From NCBI GenBank assembly GCA_038049695.1, contig CP142461.1, forward strand, positions 23,629,001 through 23,693,000: a DNA stretch of 64,000 nt. The letters are read 5' to 3'. Source of the stretch: Cinnamomum chago (taxonomy: Eukaryota > Streptophyta > Magnoliopsida > Laurales > Lauraceae). Below are positions 1 through 13,000 of the stretch, in pieces (positions within the stretch are counted from its first letter, which is position 1; every line of letters begins with the position of its first letter). A program made the translations under genes and the position numbers. The notes below the pieces were generated by a model. It was not told where the DNA came from. It saw only the letters and a list, made by a program, of their open reading frames with translations, and did no database searches.

Positions 1-280
1 TCCCCCTTTTCCCGAGTTCTGAGATATATCTACAGACTCCATTGTTCTTAATTGGAGGGAGGTGGCCGCCGTATAGCCTGGGCTGTATCTTTTCAAAGCC
101 CTCTTTTTGGCCATCCTGAAGGCGGATTTCCTTTTAGCTTTTCCTTTTTTGTGTGGTGTTTGTATTTTTTTTTTGGGCTCTTTCCCTCTTGCTTTCAGTA
201 TAATCCTTTTGTACCGTTTAAGCTTTCTCTCAATACAAATTACCATTAAAAAAAAAAAAGAAGAAGAAAAAGCTATTTTT
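1..280 (+). mobile_element. probable 3' end of a LINE (L1-like), truncated
   Basis: A pyrimidine-rich stretch with long T runs (about 105-190) is followed by a short AT-rich tail and an A12 tract at 248-259. This matches the usual look of plant L1-type 3' untranslated ends. No reverse transcriptase is visible, so the assignment rests only on base composition and the poly-A tail. It lies in the intron upstream of the first SEC1 exon in the window. Confidence 0.4.
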
Positions 281-289
281 ATTTTATTT

Positions 290-2808
290 CCCACTAGTGA
301 ACATTGTAAGGGTGTGTAGCAGAGCCATAGAGTCATATGGGTTCTTTGACATTATTTTATCTTAAATTTGTAAGTCTGTTGAAGTTCAGTAACTGAATAA
401 GATATGTTTCGAGGCCGCTTTTCCCCTTGTGGGACATACCCTCGGTGGGGACTAAAAATCCTGCAGAAGTGTTGTGCCGGAGTTCCATAAGAGTAAAAAG
501 GCCCAGTTTTAAGCAATTTTTTGTCACTCTAAGCTTATCCTTTTGATCAACAACCCCAAGTACGAGGCCGCGATATAGTAATAATACTCGGTTGAGTTCG
601 AGGTTGATCCACAGGGATCTAGTATGCAGCTAATTCATACCTGTCCTATGAAAATCTACAAACTAGCCTAAAAAGATTCTATACAAATCCACACTACTAT
701 TCTGAAACATTAAATTAATTACAATTCTTTACAACAAATAAATTAGCCTAAACCAGAAAACCTAGTCTAAAAACCTAAATAGTTTGCTGCAACCAACATA
801 AAAACCATTAAAACAACCAATTTCATAAAATAAAATACCAATCAGAATATTAAAAATAAAAAAAAAATCAGCGAAATAAAAGTGCTGGAAATTAAATAAA
901 ATCAGTGTTCTCTAGGATTCGAGGATCCTCCTCTTCCTAATGATTGTAGGTACACATTACAATCTTTTCCCATGCATGGGTCATCAAGCCAGACCGTAGA
1001 AAAAAGAAAGTAATGTACTTTTTACTATTAATTTCAGAGATAATTTTTATTCTTTAAAAGGTCCCAAAAAGTTCTTTTACTCATGCCCGCATTGCCTCCA
1101 AGCATGCGATGTATCCGGAGAAGACAGCATCAAAAAAGGTTACTGAACGTGGTAATTAACATTAAAAACATCGCTCTGTGTTGCTAAATGAACGCATTAC
1201 TCTTCTAATAGTAATTATCCATAAATTCAATAAAAATAACAAGGAATCACCCATACTCCTAGAAAACATAGAAAACTAGCCTACCATTGTCATCTTCTAC
1301 AACTTGGAAAAATACAGATTTGCGTAACTTGAAGTAGAAGCAACTTGGAAGCTAGATGGTGGTGTGGCGGCGGCAACGGCAACGCAAGTGGGTGGTCGGC
1401 CCTAGATAGGAGCCATTTGGTGAGATGGATGGGAGGTAAGAGAGGTGGAGAACGGTGGACGAGAGATGGGAGTGGGCTGCCCTTATGATGGACATCCAAG
1501 GTGAAGGGGGGCATGGGACGCCCAACACTATGGAGGTTCCTTTTATAATTTTTTTATGGCCTAGGGTCCAAGGTATTGTAGTATGGGAAGGTTCTTTGCT
1601 TACTATTGAAGATAAAATCGGTTTTTGGCAGGTTTAGGAGAGTTTTATGGGATTTTTCCAGCTGGTTTCCTCTTTGAATTACTTGGTGTGCAAAACGTTT
1701 CAAAAATAGAACTCTTGTAGCTCGCAACTCTTCTTTTGACTTGAAAATTTCCATAAAACTGAAATTTAGATTTTGTTGCAATTTTTGAATTGCATGTGGG
1801 TCCCACAAGGGGCATGCAACCTTGAATAATCCTCATTTTGGACGTCCCTCTCTTCCTTGGAATCTTTCTTGAATTTCTTTCTTTCCACTTTCCTCTTTTC
1901 TTCCCTCTTTCCTTCTCTAGTTTGCTTGGTTCCCAAGTTCCTTAGAAATCTTTCCTTTCTTGTTTTCAATTCAATTTTAACTTTGAATTTTCAAATCTTC
2001 AAAACTAAGGAAGGTCACCTTGTGCTACAACTTGGATGTGGGCCTAGTTGGACTTCCACCTTGGGATTCACACCCAAGGTGGTGTGGTGGCTTCTCCTTG
2101 ACTTTTTTTTTCTTTCTTCTCTTTCTCTTTAATTTCTTCTCTTCATTTTCTCTCTACACAGTTCCCAAAATCTGATTTTTCCCTACACCAAAAATGAAGA
2201 AGAATCAAAGAATAATTTTTCATGTGGGATAAGAATAATGCAATGCATGGGACCTGACTCACAACGTATGCATGCGTATAAATATATCACGTTAACTGAA
2301 ATTTCATGAAATACACAGTGATGCAAAGAAATCATGCATGTTACATGCGAGTTTTGAGAAAACCAATGCAATAGTAGGATAATTCAAAAGAATGATTTCA
2401 ATAAACCCATGCAGTTTTATGAAATTTGAATGATTTTGACTTGAAATCCATCTTAGATGCTAAAATCCATGATTTTATGAATTTCAATGCAATTCAATGA
2501 ATTTATCTACATAATTCCATAAAATCGAATGGAATAATGTAAATGAAATGCAGTTTTATGAACTTATTACCTTTTCTATTTGAAATGATCGAGACATATG
2601 CATAAGCTTTATGAGTAGTTCTTCTGATCTTTGATACATTTTCTTCATGTGCTCTTGCTTTGATATATGATGAATTCCTCCCCTTCTCCATTGCACTATA
2701 ATTGTACTTTCAAATAGCCCCACAATGTAAGCTCCACAGAAAGAGCCACACAATAATTGGTATTGTATTGCCTTAAGAGAACATATGCTTACTTGGTATT
2801 GAATTCTT
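290..2808. other. intron sequence of the SEC1-type gene, unassigned repeat-like DNA
   Basis: No exon, RNA gene or recognisable transposon domain was found. The stretch is AT-rich with several pyrimidine runs (about 1850-1930 and 2100-2150). A segment near 585-620 resembles sequence often seen in degenerate plant LTR retrotransposons, but no LTR ends could be placed. The short open frames here have low-complexity translations and are not credible genes. Confidence 0.4.
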
Positions 2809-3247
2809 GGGGATGTTTGTTTGCATGAGGGGTGGAGTGGAGAAAAATTAAGGGTCAAATCAAAAGAAAAAGAAAGAGGAAGGGATTGAGAGTAAGGGCA
2901 CTAAACCAAACCAAACCAAACCAAGCATTTTCCCACTAGGTGGGGTCGGCTATATGGATTTGACGATGCCAATCAAATCTGTTTAGGGCCATGTCCTCCG
3001 CTAGATCCATGTAGGCGAGGGCACTATTTAGTGCCTTTGAGAGTAAAGGCACTAAATGAAAAAAATTTGCTCCTCCCCTTATGTCATTTAGTGCCCTTAA
3101 GAGTGCCCTTTTTGTCATTTAGTGCCTTTTAAGAGTAGCTTTTTGTCATTTTGTGTCTTTTACTTTTAACCCCCTTTTCTTTCTTTTTCTCTTGATTTGA
3201 CCCTTAATTTTATTCCACTCCAACCCTAATTCAAACAAACATGCCCT
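2809..3247. mobile_element. MITE-like element with terminal inverted repeats
   Basis: The left end (gggatgtttgttt, then ggagtggagaaaaattaagg) is repeated in inverted form at the right end (ccttaattttattccactcc, then aaacaaacatgccc). The arms pair over about 70 bp. The centre carries a nested LINE fragment (2904-3017). Target duplications could not be fixed, so the superfamily is uncertain. It has no coding capacity. Confidence 0.6.
2904..3017 (-). mobile_element. RTE-type LINE 3'-end fragment with 9-bp target duplication
   Basis: Read on the minus strand, it contains the plant RTE 3' region motif (cccactaggtggggtcggct is the plus-strand form) and a simple tail seen here as repeated aaacc units at the left edge. 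It is flanked by an exact 9-bp duplication, AGGGCACTA, at 2895-2903 and 3018-3026. That shows a 5'-truncated LINE inserted into the MITE-like element. Confidence 0.7.
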
Positions 3248-3266
3248 TAGCAATTCATAGTGAAGG

Positions 3267-3410
3267 TTTTTTTTAAAGGTAAGTACTCACACAATCACAC
3301 CCAGCCCACACAAACTCACCCAAGTCTCTACCATCAGCACTACAGCCAGGGATTGATCCCTCGTTGTTTTTGTAGAGAGGTGCCTCTCCAAATGAGCTAC
3401 CAGCTGGTTG
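3267..3410 (-). mobile_element. tRNA-derived SINE-like element
   Basis: On the minus strand the sequence opens with a Pol III A-box-like stretch (tggtagctcatttggagagg) followed by a B-box-like gggatcaatccc. It ends toward a T-rich plus-strand run (an A tail on the minus strand) near 3267. This arrangement fits a tRNA-derived SINE. Target duplications were not resolved. Confidence 0.5.
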
Positions 3411-3915
3411 TTTTATAGTAAACGACTTTTATTGAAGCAGCATTAAAGAGATGAGGAGTGAGGAGTCTAAGCTCTAGATTTAGATGGTCACCTTTAACTT
3501 TAAGACACTCTGGTCAGGTGTAAGGGCATTGTTTAGAAATCCAACAATTCTATACATATTAAATTAAAAATGGTCCTATAATAATAAATAAAAAAGGAAC
3601 CTTTCTGCTATTGTTGAGGTCAATAGTATCGGCAATAGCAGTTGTCACAACCAATGATACTGGCTGATATTGGTCACTATGGCCAATACTGAGTTATATC
3701 GAAACAGCCGATCCGCTTTGGATGATGCTCTGTTTGTTGCGGTCAATATGTAGCATATCACCCAATATTCCAGACCATGTTTGGGCTCTTTTGCAAATAT
3801 GCTTCACTAGAACCTTATACCTTTATACTTCTTCAAATTGTATGATGCTTGATTTAGATCTGTAGCATGACTTCTTTTGTATAATTTTTCTAATTTCTTT
3901 TGTGTTGTTATACAG
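3411..3915. other. intron sequence with degenerate cgata-type repeats
   Basis: From about 3600 to 3770 the sequence repeats variants of ggtcaatagtatcggc and ccaatactgag, which looks like an old DNA-transposon remnant. The last 15 bases form a pyrimidine tract and an AG acceptor for the exon at 3916. Nothing else was recognised. Confidence 0.4.
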
Positions 3916-4009
3916 AGATGGAGAATTATCAACGAAAGATCTACAAAAGATGGTGCAAGCATTACCACAGTATAGTGAGCAAATTGAAAAGCTCTCTCTC
4001 CATGTGGAG
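3916..4009 (+). CDS. KEU: SEC1-type gene, first exon in window
   Basis: It follows a tacag acceptor and ends before gttagt. The first base completes a split codon, most likely Arg, from the previous exon. It encodes [18 protein letters not shown] and then [13 protein letters not shown], in the helical domain 3a/3b region of Sec1 proteins. Confidence 0.92.
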
Positions 4010-7000
4010 GTTAGTTCTTTGATTTTGTTGATGCCCACGTCTTGTTGAGAACTAAGTTAGAACTGTTACTTCTATATCTCAGAAAGACATCTTGAAATGC
4101 TATCGGCCATGAAGAAGGGGCCGTCAGATGTTTGATTTCATTGCCAGGATAAATCAAATTGAATCACTCCTTACTGAACTAATAAGCTCTCTACACCAAT
4201 ACACATTTTATACTAGAAGCTCTAGACATCAATATTCTTTCGTATCGGAGGAGTGGGCTGTGATGAAAAACTGAGTCGTCGAAAAGTCAATTAATTATTA
4301 GACTGTTATTATGAGGATGAAAATAATTATTTCAAGCCATTAAGAAGGTACCCAATCCATTTCTAGAAGGAAGTAGTTCTCAACTGTCCTTATATTTAAG
4401 TGACTGAAAGAATGGACTAGTGTTGAGGGATTTAAAACCATGTTGTCATGCTAGTAAAATACATTGATGCAGATTGCAGGGAAGATTAACAGACTGATCA
4501 GAGATCTTGGACTGAGAGATCTGGGGCAACTGGAACAGGACCTTGTCTTCGGGGATGCAGGGACTAAGGAAGTTATCAATTATCTGAGGACAAATCAGGT
4601 TACTTTTTAAGGTTCTAGTTTGCTTGAACACTCATAAATCATGCCTGCCGGGCCCTCAGTCCCATTTAACAAATCAGTTGCCTTCACTATGCAGGAGTCC
4701 ACTCCTGAAAATAAATTGCGTTTGTTGATGATTTATGCAGTCACCTCTCCTGACAAATTTGAAGGAGACAAGGGCACAAAGCTGATGCAGGTAGGTATCC
4801 ATCCTTTTCCATTTACTAACAACTTTAAAGTATTTTATGTATTTATGTTTAGTTGCACATATAGCCGACCCCACCTAGTGGGAAAAGGCTTGGTTTGGTT
4901 TGGTTTTGTTTTGTTTAGTTGCACATTCAGTTTCTTGTATGCCCACTTGCTGTACTGTTACTTTGTACCTCTAGTTGACAGATGCAATCTACTTTTGACT
5001 AGCCGCTCACCGAGAACAGATCTGTAGTACGTGGTTTATTCTCTTCATAAATCCTCAATTTAATGAAGAAGTGGTTTCATACACTAGTAAACTTACCCTT
5101 TCGCTTCACCAAGAAAAGTGCATGGGATTACAGTTGCTGGAGAGAAGTCCAGTAATGGTTCTCTTGAACGGAGGATGTTCATGTTGCTTCTTTGTGTATT
5201 ATAATGAAGCCACCGAACTCAGTCAAGGATTTTACATTTAAAAGGGAGTCATATAGAAACCGCCTTGCTGTATATTTTATGGCCCTTATAGAGTTTCAAA
5301 GGCAAGAATGTTGTTTGTAAAGCTGTTTTGATGTTCAGTTACATGTACTTAAAGAGTTGGGATGAAGTTGCTAACAAGTGCACATGCTGTAATATAACCC
5401 AAGCCTGAGTGACGGACTCCAAACAGATCTGTGAAAGTAATACTTTGTTCTTTTTCTCCAGCTTGCGAAGTTATCACGTGAAGACATGGATGCAGTGAAT
5501 ATATTTATACGTTTCTTTGGAACAGAAACAAAAAAGGCCTCAGGAGGAGGTTTCTCTCTTAAGTTTGATGGTCAAAGGGTAAACTTACTTAGCAACTCTA
5601 ATGTTATACTTTTTTTTTGAGGATCACTATCCCAGACTGTTTTTTTGTTTGCAAAAAGGCCCGGATCTGCTTATTTATATTTCAAAATGAATTCTGAAAG
5701 TTTCTCACGCTTTTATTTGTCATCAGAAAAAGAATACTGCTGCCAGAAAAGACCGAACTGATGAGGAGGAAACGTGGCAACTATCACGGTTTTATCCAAT
5801 TCTAGAGGTATGATGGTTACTCGTTTTTATAACCTGCATCTGATCCATAATAAGTTCTTTACGTTTAAAATGGATATTCCTTTTCATTTTATGACCATCC
5901 ATTATAAATTCATGCTGCATCTGAAATGCATGGAGTTCCTAATTGTTTATTATTAACACGTTCCCTTTTTATTTATTTATTTATTTTAGAACCAATATTC
6001 ATCATCATTATCATCAATATCAAAGCCTTGTCCCAACAATGTTGGTGTCTGCTAAACGAATTCTGGCTCTCCATTCCAATCTATCTTGAGCCAAACCCTC
6101 GGATAAGTTACACTTCTTCATATAGTTTTTATTACCTCCGTCCATGTCCTCTTTGGCCTACCCCTTCCTTCCCCATGGTGGGCCATCAACCTTCATAGCC
6201 AAATTTTTCCTTACCGACGCCGGTGCCGGCCTACGTTGGACATGCCCAAACCATCTCAAACGAGTTTCTCTAATTTTATCCCTTATGATTGTTGCCCCTA
6301 AATGCTCTCGAAAGTGATCATTTCTAATTTTATCTTTCCTAGTTTTACCACATCGACCTCAACATTCTGATCTTTGCTGCGTCCATTTTGTACATATGTT
6401 TCTTCTTGATTGACCAACATTCTACTCCATAGGTCATAGGCGGTCTAATCACTATCCTGTAAAATTTTGCCTTCAATCTTGCTGGCATTCGTCGGTCACA
6501 AAGCACTCCAAAAGCAAGTCTCCACTTCAACCATCCTGCTTTAAATTTAATATAGACATCTTCACCATTCTCCCCATCCTTGCTAATTATAGAGCTCAAG
6601 GTAACAGAAAGAATCTCTTTGTGGTATCTCATGGTATTAAATTATCACAGTAGTTTCGACTCTTTCTATATGCCTACTAAAGTTACAATCCATATATTTC
6701 CTCTTTGTACGATGTATTTTAAAGCCTTTGGATTCTAAAGCCTCTCGCCATCTAGGATGAGCAAAATCGGGTGTAGCAGTGGACACCATTACGCTTTCTA
6801 CCAAATATCGCCGCTCACAACTATAGCGGCCTGTAGCGGTCGCTACACATGCCTATCGGCCGCTGCAGGCCGTTACAATTCCGTAGCACCACCATGTAGC
6901 GGCTGGGTTTTTAAATCGACCCCCTCCTGCTTTCTTTCAGTGTTTCCTTTTCAGGAAGAAAAAAAAAAGAAGGGAAAAATAAAACAGAGAGAGAGAGAGA

Positions 7001-10000
7001 GGAGTTTATAGTTACAGAGGACATACCTGGCGGCATCGGTAGCGGCAGCGCTCTCCTCCTTCCTTTTTTCTTTTCCCTCTTCCTCTTTTCCTTTCCCTCT
7101 TCTCAGTCTCTCTCGATTTCTGCTTTTGTTTTAGACTCTGGACGAAAGCTAGGGCAATGATTTTAGAGTGCAAATAATCGTAGCCATTGGCTGGGGCCAT
7201 TACATCCCAATCGTCCCTCTTTCATTTTATTAAGGAGTAAGTTATGGGCCCATGATGAGCCCACTTGATGAAAGGCATATATAAAAACAAAATGGGCCAT
7301 TCAAAAAACCAGTAGAAGAACCCATTAATAAAATGACTCAAAATGCCTTAGCCAAATATTACTTAATTGAAATTAATGCCCATATTAAAATTCACTCTAA
7401 TTGGAAATAGGGCCATAGCCAACTTTCACACTAACAGAAAATAAAAAAAGCATGCCCAAATTTCCAACAATTGAAGATAGATTCCAACCAAAATTTCACT
7501 CTTATAGTAAATATGGCCCAACCAAAGTTCTTTCTACTAGAAAATAGTGCCCCTTTTTCTTAGTAACTAAACAATATGAATACATGTGAAAAAAAATGTT
7601 TATTACTACTATTTTCTATTCATATAGTGATACGGGACCTCATACAATGAGAGGACCGCTTCGCCTTCTTATATTAGTTACTTCTGCAAAAGAAGCACAT
7701 TTTCTTTCATTTTACAATTTTCTGGATTTTCTGGAATTTTTTCAGATTTTTTTAGCGAGTTTTTCAAATTACACCGCTATGTAGCCCAGCTACGCTACAT
7801 ACTGCCCGCCTCATAGCAATTTGGCGGAGGGCCGCTATGCCCGCTGCCACCGCTATTTTCATCCTTGCTCTCCATCTCTCGAGTTGTTCATCCACATCTT
7901 ATCTTAATTCATCTACCAACACTATATCATTTGCAAATAACATACACAAAGGTACCTCTTTGTGAATATGAGTAGTTAACTCATCTATAATCAGTGCAAA
8001 GAGATAAGGGCTTAGGGCTGACTCTTGATGCAAACTTATGGTCGTTGGGAACTCACGGTCTCTCCACTAGTAGTTCTTACACTCGTTATTGCTCCTTCAT
8101 ACATGTCTTTTATAATTTCAATGTAGCCTCTTTGAACATTCCTTTTATTTAAAACCCACCAACTTATCTCTAGGTACCTTGTAGTAGGCTTTTTCTAGTT
8201 CGATGAAGACTATATGTAGGTTTTTTCTCTTTGCTCGATATTTTTACATTAATTGCCTACGTGAGAAGATAGCTTCCATCGTTGATCTCCCTGGCATAAA
8301 AGTAAATTGATTTTTAGATATCTTGGTCTTTTGCCTAAGTTTTTGCTGCATTACTCTTCCCAAAGCTTCATAGTATTATAAGAAACCATATACCAACCCA
8401 AAAGCTTAAGCTGATAGATGGAAGGCCCAACAAATATATTAAGACATGTCAAGCCTATTGCTTAGGCAATGTGGGATGTGGGACTTCCCAACACTCCCCC
8501 TCACGTATAGGCCTAACAGATTTCAGGGACGGGCTTGTCACGTGGGCTACACAAGAATGACGGCCACGTGGGCTACATAAGAACAATGGGATCGTAACCT
8601 GCTCTGATACCATGTAAGAAACCATATACTAACCATAAAGCTTAAGCTGATAGGTGGAAGGCCCATACAGGTATATTAAGACATGTCAAGCCTATTACTT
8701 AGGCGATGTGGGATGTGGGACTTCCCAACAAGTATGACTCATAACTTTAACCCCACAATAGTTGGTGCAGTTTTGTATATCTATCTCCCTTGTTCTTATA
8801 TATGTTAAATGGGTCAGTGGGTCAGCCCATGACAAATAAAGCCCAAACTTGGAGAGAAGTTACCTCACATGTGTACAGCTATGTAAATTATATCATTGCC
8901 ATATTAAGAGATGTAATTTAGATTATGATTAGATTAGATGGGCTGTAATCTAGTGATTGCTTCAATTATGTAACATATATAGCAACTATAATTCTATAAA
9001 AGAACATCGTGAGTCCTCAATGAGGATCATCGAATTCACAAAGGCTTTTGTCTCTTCTTCCTCCTTTGCTAGCTTTGACATGGTATAAGAGCTATGTGTG
9101 TTTGAGTGAATTTTTTCCATCTTCCAAGCATTGGAAGTTGTCATAGTCTTTGAGAGACTCTCTGGGTATTTTCTCTTCATCTTCCAAGCATTGGAAGTCA
9201 TCAGATCAAGGTGTGATTAGAAGTGGCCCACCCTAGATCAGCATCATCAAGCCAGAACACTGCAACCAATCTGGTCGCCTGCTTCCTCTGGTATTTGTTG
9301 ACATTGGCTGAGGATTTTTTCTCACACAGATCAAGGATTTGTGCTTTGCAAGGGCAAGTCGTCACTGTTCTTTCCTCTGATCAACTGGTGGCCCACCTGC
9401 GATCATATCACAATCTCCAAATCTCACTCCAGCCTTGGTCCTCCATATCTCCTGGTTATTTTGGAGATTTTTTCAGCAATTTTCAGAGAGCAGAGGTAGG
9501 CGTTTTACTCCCTCTTGTGATTATTCACTTTCCTTAAATAGTTTTCATCGCAGCCGCACAAAATCATTGATTCAGATCGGATCTGGATAAAACTTGTTTT
9601 GCTGGAAAGGAAATTGACTCCTAGTCTCTAGTTACTGATCTGATCACCATTCAGATCTGTCTGTGGGCCCCACGCAAGGATATTACTGCAAAAATTTTGG
9701 TCGACTGGGCTGTTTTAGTGCATTTTTTTGCACTCTGGGTTCTGTTTCTGCCTGGAATCCTCTGTTACATCATGTGATCTCTTATTCCATTGCTGCTGTG
9801 TGTTGTCTGAAGGATCTGTTCTTCCTTAATAGATTATTGCAATGGATAAGCCTGAAATTACATTGATCAAATTTAATGGAAAGAATTATACTTCCTGGTC
9901 CTATCAATTTCAAGTCTATCTTGAAGGAAAGGAAATGTGGGGACTCGTTTCAGGATGGGATCCACAACCTAAGGAGGATGAGAAAAAAATACTCTCTTGG

Positions 10001-13000
10001 AATACCAAGGATGCCAAGATAAAAACATGGATTCTTGGTTCTGTTGAACCACAATATATTCTGAACCTCAAACCATACAAGACATCCAAGGAGATGTGGG
10101 AATATCTGAAACAAGTGTATCACCAAGGGAATTCTGCCCGACAATACCAACTTGAACTGGAGATTGCTCAATATTCCCAAGGCACCTCTTCCATCCAGGA
10201 CTATTATATCGGTGTTCTTAATCTATGGGCAGAATATGATGAAATCAAATACCTCAATGTCTCTGAGGCCGCTCTTTCTGAAATTAAAAAATTACAGGCA
10301 ACTTCTCATAGAGATCAGTTCCTTATGAAATTAAGATCCGAATATGAGATCATTCGTTCTAATCTGATGAGCAGGGTTCCATCTCCATCCCTGAATGAGT
10401 GTCTTAATGAACTCTTGCGAGAGGAACAAAGTCAAATCACTCAGCATGCTCTGAAGCAACAGTCCTCCGGCAACTTTTCAGATGTCGCATTTGCTGCCAC
10501 TACCAATTACAACCCAGGGGGGATTGTTCATCATACTACTTCTGCTTCGAAAGGACAACCTCCAGCAAGAGATCTCAGCAAAATCCAATGTTTTGGCTGC
10601 AAAAATTATGGACATTATGCCTCACAGTGTAAGACCAAGTTTTGTAACTATTGCAAATCAAATGGTCATGTTATTACTGAATGCAAAAGGCGGCCACAAA
10701 ATCGCACTCCAAGAGCATATCATGTCAATACTGCAGATGCTACTTCTTCTAGTGCTAGTCCTTCGGCACCAGTCATGCCTTCACCACCTCCTGCCTCCAA
10801 TACTGTTCCTCAAATCACCCCTGAGCTTATTCAACAGATGATCATAAATGCCTTCTCTGCACTTGGTATTTCAGGTAACCACCACTCCTCTTCCTCCATA
10901 TGGTTTATTGATTCTGGAGCTTCCTATCATATGACCTCCTCCACCGCTCATCTATCTAACCTGCAACCATACAATGGAAATTTACAAGTCCATACTGCTG
11001 ATGGTCAAAAGCTTCCTATTTCAGCCACTGGTGATATCGTTCATTCATTACCTCTCACAAATGTCTTTCTTTCTCCTCATCTCACTACAAATCTTCTGTC
11101 TGTTGGACAATTGATTGATGATAATTGTAATGTTTCCTTCTCTCGCTCTGGTTGTGTTGTGCAGGATCAAGTGTCGGGGACGGTGATCGCGAAGGGGCCT
11201 AAGTGTGGACGCCTATTTCCTCTCGTTCTGCCTCCTTCTCAGAATAACCAGCTCTCTGCCTTTTCTTGTTTTTCTCCTCAGGATGTTTGGAGGCTCTGGC
11301 ATAATAGATTAGGCCATCCTCATTCAACATTGTTATCTTTGATGTTAAACACTGGTAGTCTTAATAAAAATAAAACATCTTTTCGTCACATTTCTGATGA
11401 GTGCTCTGTTTGCAAACTTGGAAAAAGTAAAGTGCTTCCCTTTTCTTCCAAATCTACTATGGCTTCAAATTGCTTTGACATTATTCATAGTGACGTCTGG
11501 GGGATTACTCCGGTAATCTCTCATACAAATTTCAAATATTTTGTCACTTTCATTGATGATCATAGTAGATTCACTTGGGTTTATTTCTTACACTCTAAAT
11601 TTGAAGTCTTTGATGCTTTCCAAAAATTTATGGCATATGTTGAAAATCAGTTTTCTACTCGCATAAAAGTTCTTCGCTCTGATTCTGGAGGGGAATATAT
11701 GTCCCATCCGTTTCAAACTTATTTGCAAAAATACGGGATTTTATCACAGCGATCGTGCCCTTACACTCCTCAACAGAATGGAGTTGCTGAACGAAAAAAC
11801 AGACATCTCCTCGATACTGTTCGTTCTCTTCTCTTAGAATCATCAGTTCCTGCGCGATTTTGGCCCGAAGCTTTAGCCATTGCAGTTCATCTAATAAATC
11901 GCTTACCATCCCATCGCCTCAATGATCAAACACTATACTTTCGTCTCTTTCATAAGGATCCTACTTACACCCACCTACGCATTTTTGGCTGTGTGTGTTT
12001 TGTTCATCTTCCCTCAACTGAACGTACCAAATTAACTGCTCAATCTACCAAATGTGCGTTCTTTGGCTACGCATCTCACCAAAAGGGGTATCTCTGTTAT
12101 GATCCTGTGCTCAACCGTCTTCGCATTTCTCGAAATGTCACATTTTTCAAAAATCAACATTTTTTTTCTACCCATGCCTCCCCTTTACCTTCTTTTTCTC
12201 ATCTACCAGATTTTTCTGACTCGACCTCTTCTCCACTCATTGTTTATGAACGACGTCGTCATAAGGATGTTCCACTACTGCCTCCCCCTCCAGATCCCTC
12301 ACCGGCACTTGATCTTGTTCCCGCTTCACCACAAGCACCTTCCTCTCCAGTTCAGCTTCGACGCTCTACGCGTATCTCCAAGCCTCCTGACAAATATGGG
12401 TTCACTCACACATCTTTGCTTGCTGCCCTCTCCTCCATTGCTATTCCAACTTCTTACTTGCAGGCGGTGAAGCATGACTGTTGGCAAAAGGCTATGCATG
12501 ACGAATTAACGGCACTACAGGAGAATCATACCTGGGATATTGTTCCATGTCCATCATCTGCCAAACCTATTGGCTGCAAATGGGTTTTTTCTGTCAAACT
12601 TAAGGCTGGTGGCTCTTTGGATCGTTATAAAGCACGGTTAGTCGCTCTCGGCAATCGACAGGAATATGGCATCGACTATGAGGAAACCTTTGCTCCAGTT
12701 GCGAAAATGACTACGATCCGTACTGTTCTTGCCATTGCTGCTTCGCACTCCTGGCCTCTTTACCAATTTGATGTCAAGAATGCCTTCCCTCATGGTGATC
12801 TCAAGGAAGAAGTCTATATGCGACTTCCCCAGGGCATTACGGGTACCTCAGCAGGAGATTGCGCGCGCTTACGACGCTCTCTATATGGTCTTAAGCAAGC
12901 TCCGCGCGCCTGGTTCGAGAAATTTAGGGATGCTCTCATTCATCTACAGTTCACTCAGAGTGCTTCTGATCCTTCTATGTTCCTTCACCGCTCCTCAAAT

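Noticed and set aside
4641..5027. 128-codon plus-strand frame around the third exon
   Set aside because: It runs through the splice junctions and a LINE fragment. Only 4695-4790 matches the conserved protein, in the exon frame.
6757..7011. 84-codon plus-strand frame near the LINE
   Set aside because: It lies wholly inside the non-autonomous DNA element and is low-complexity at its end.
8377..8730. Assignment of the TRIM to Cassandra
   Set aside because: The LTR start is similar, but the LTR is only 118 bp and I could not see a 5S rRNA-like segment.
11655..11909. Minus-strand open frame inside the copia integrase region
   Set aside because: It is a shadow of the polyprotein frame on the other strand.
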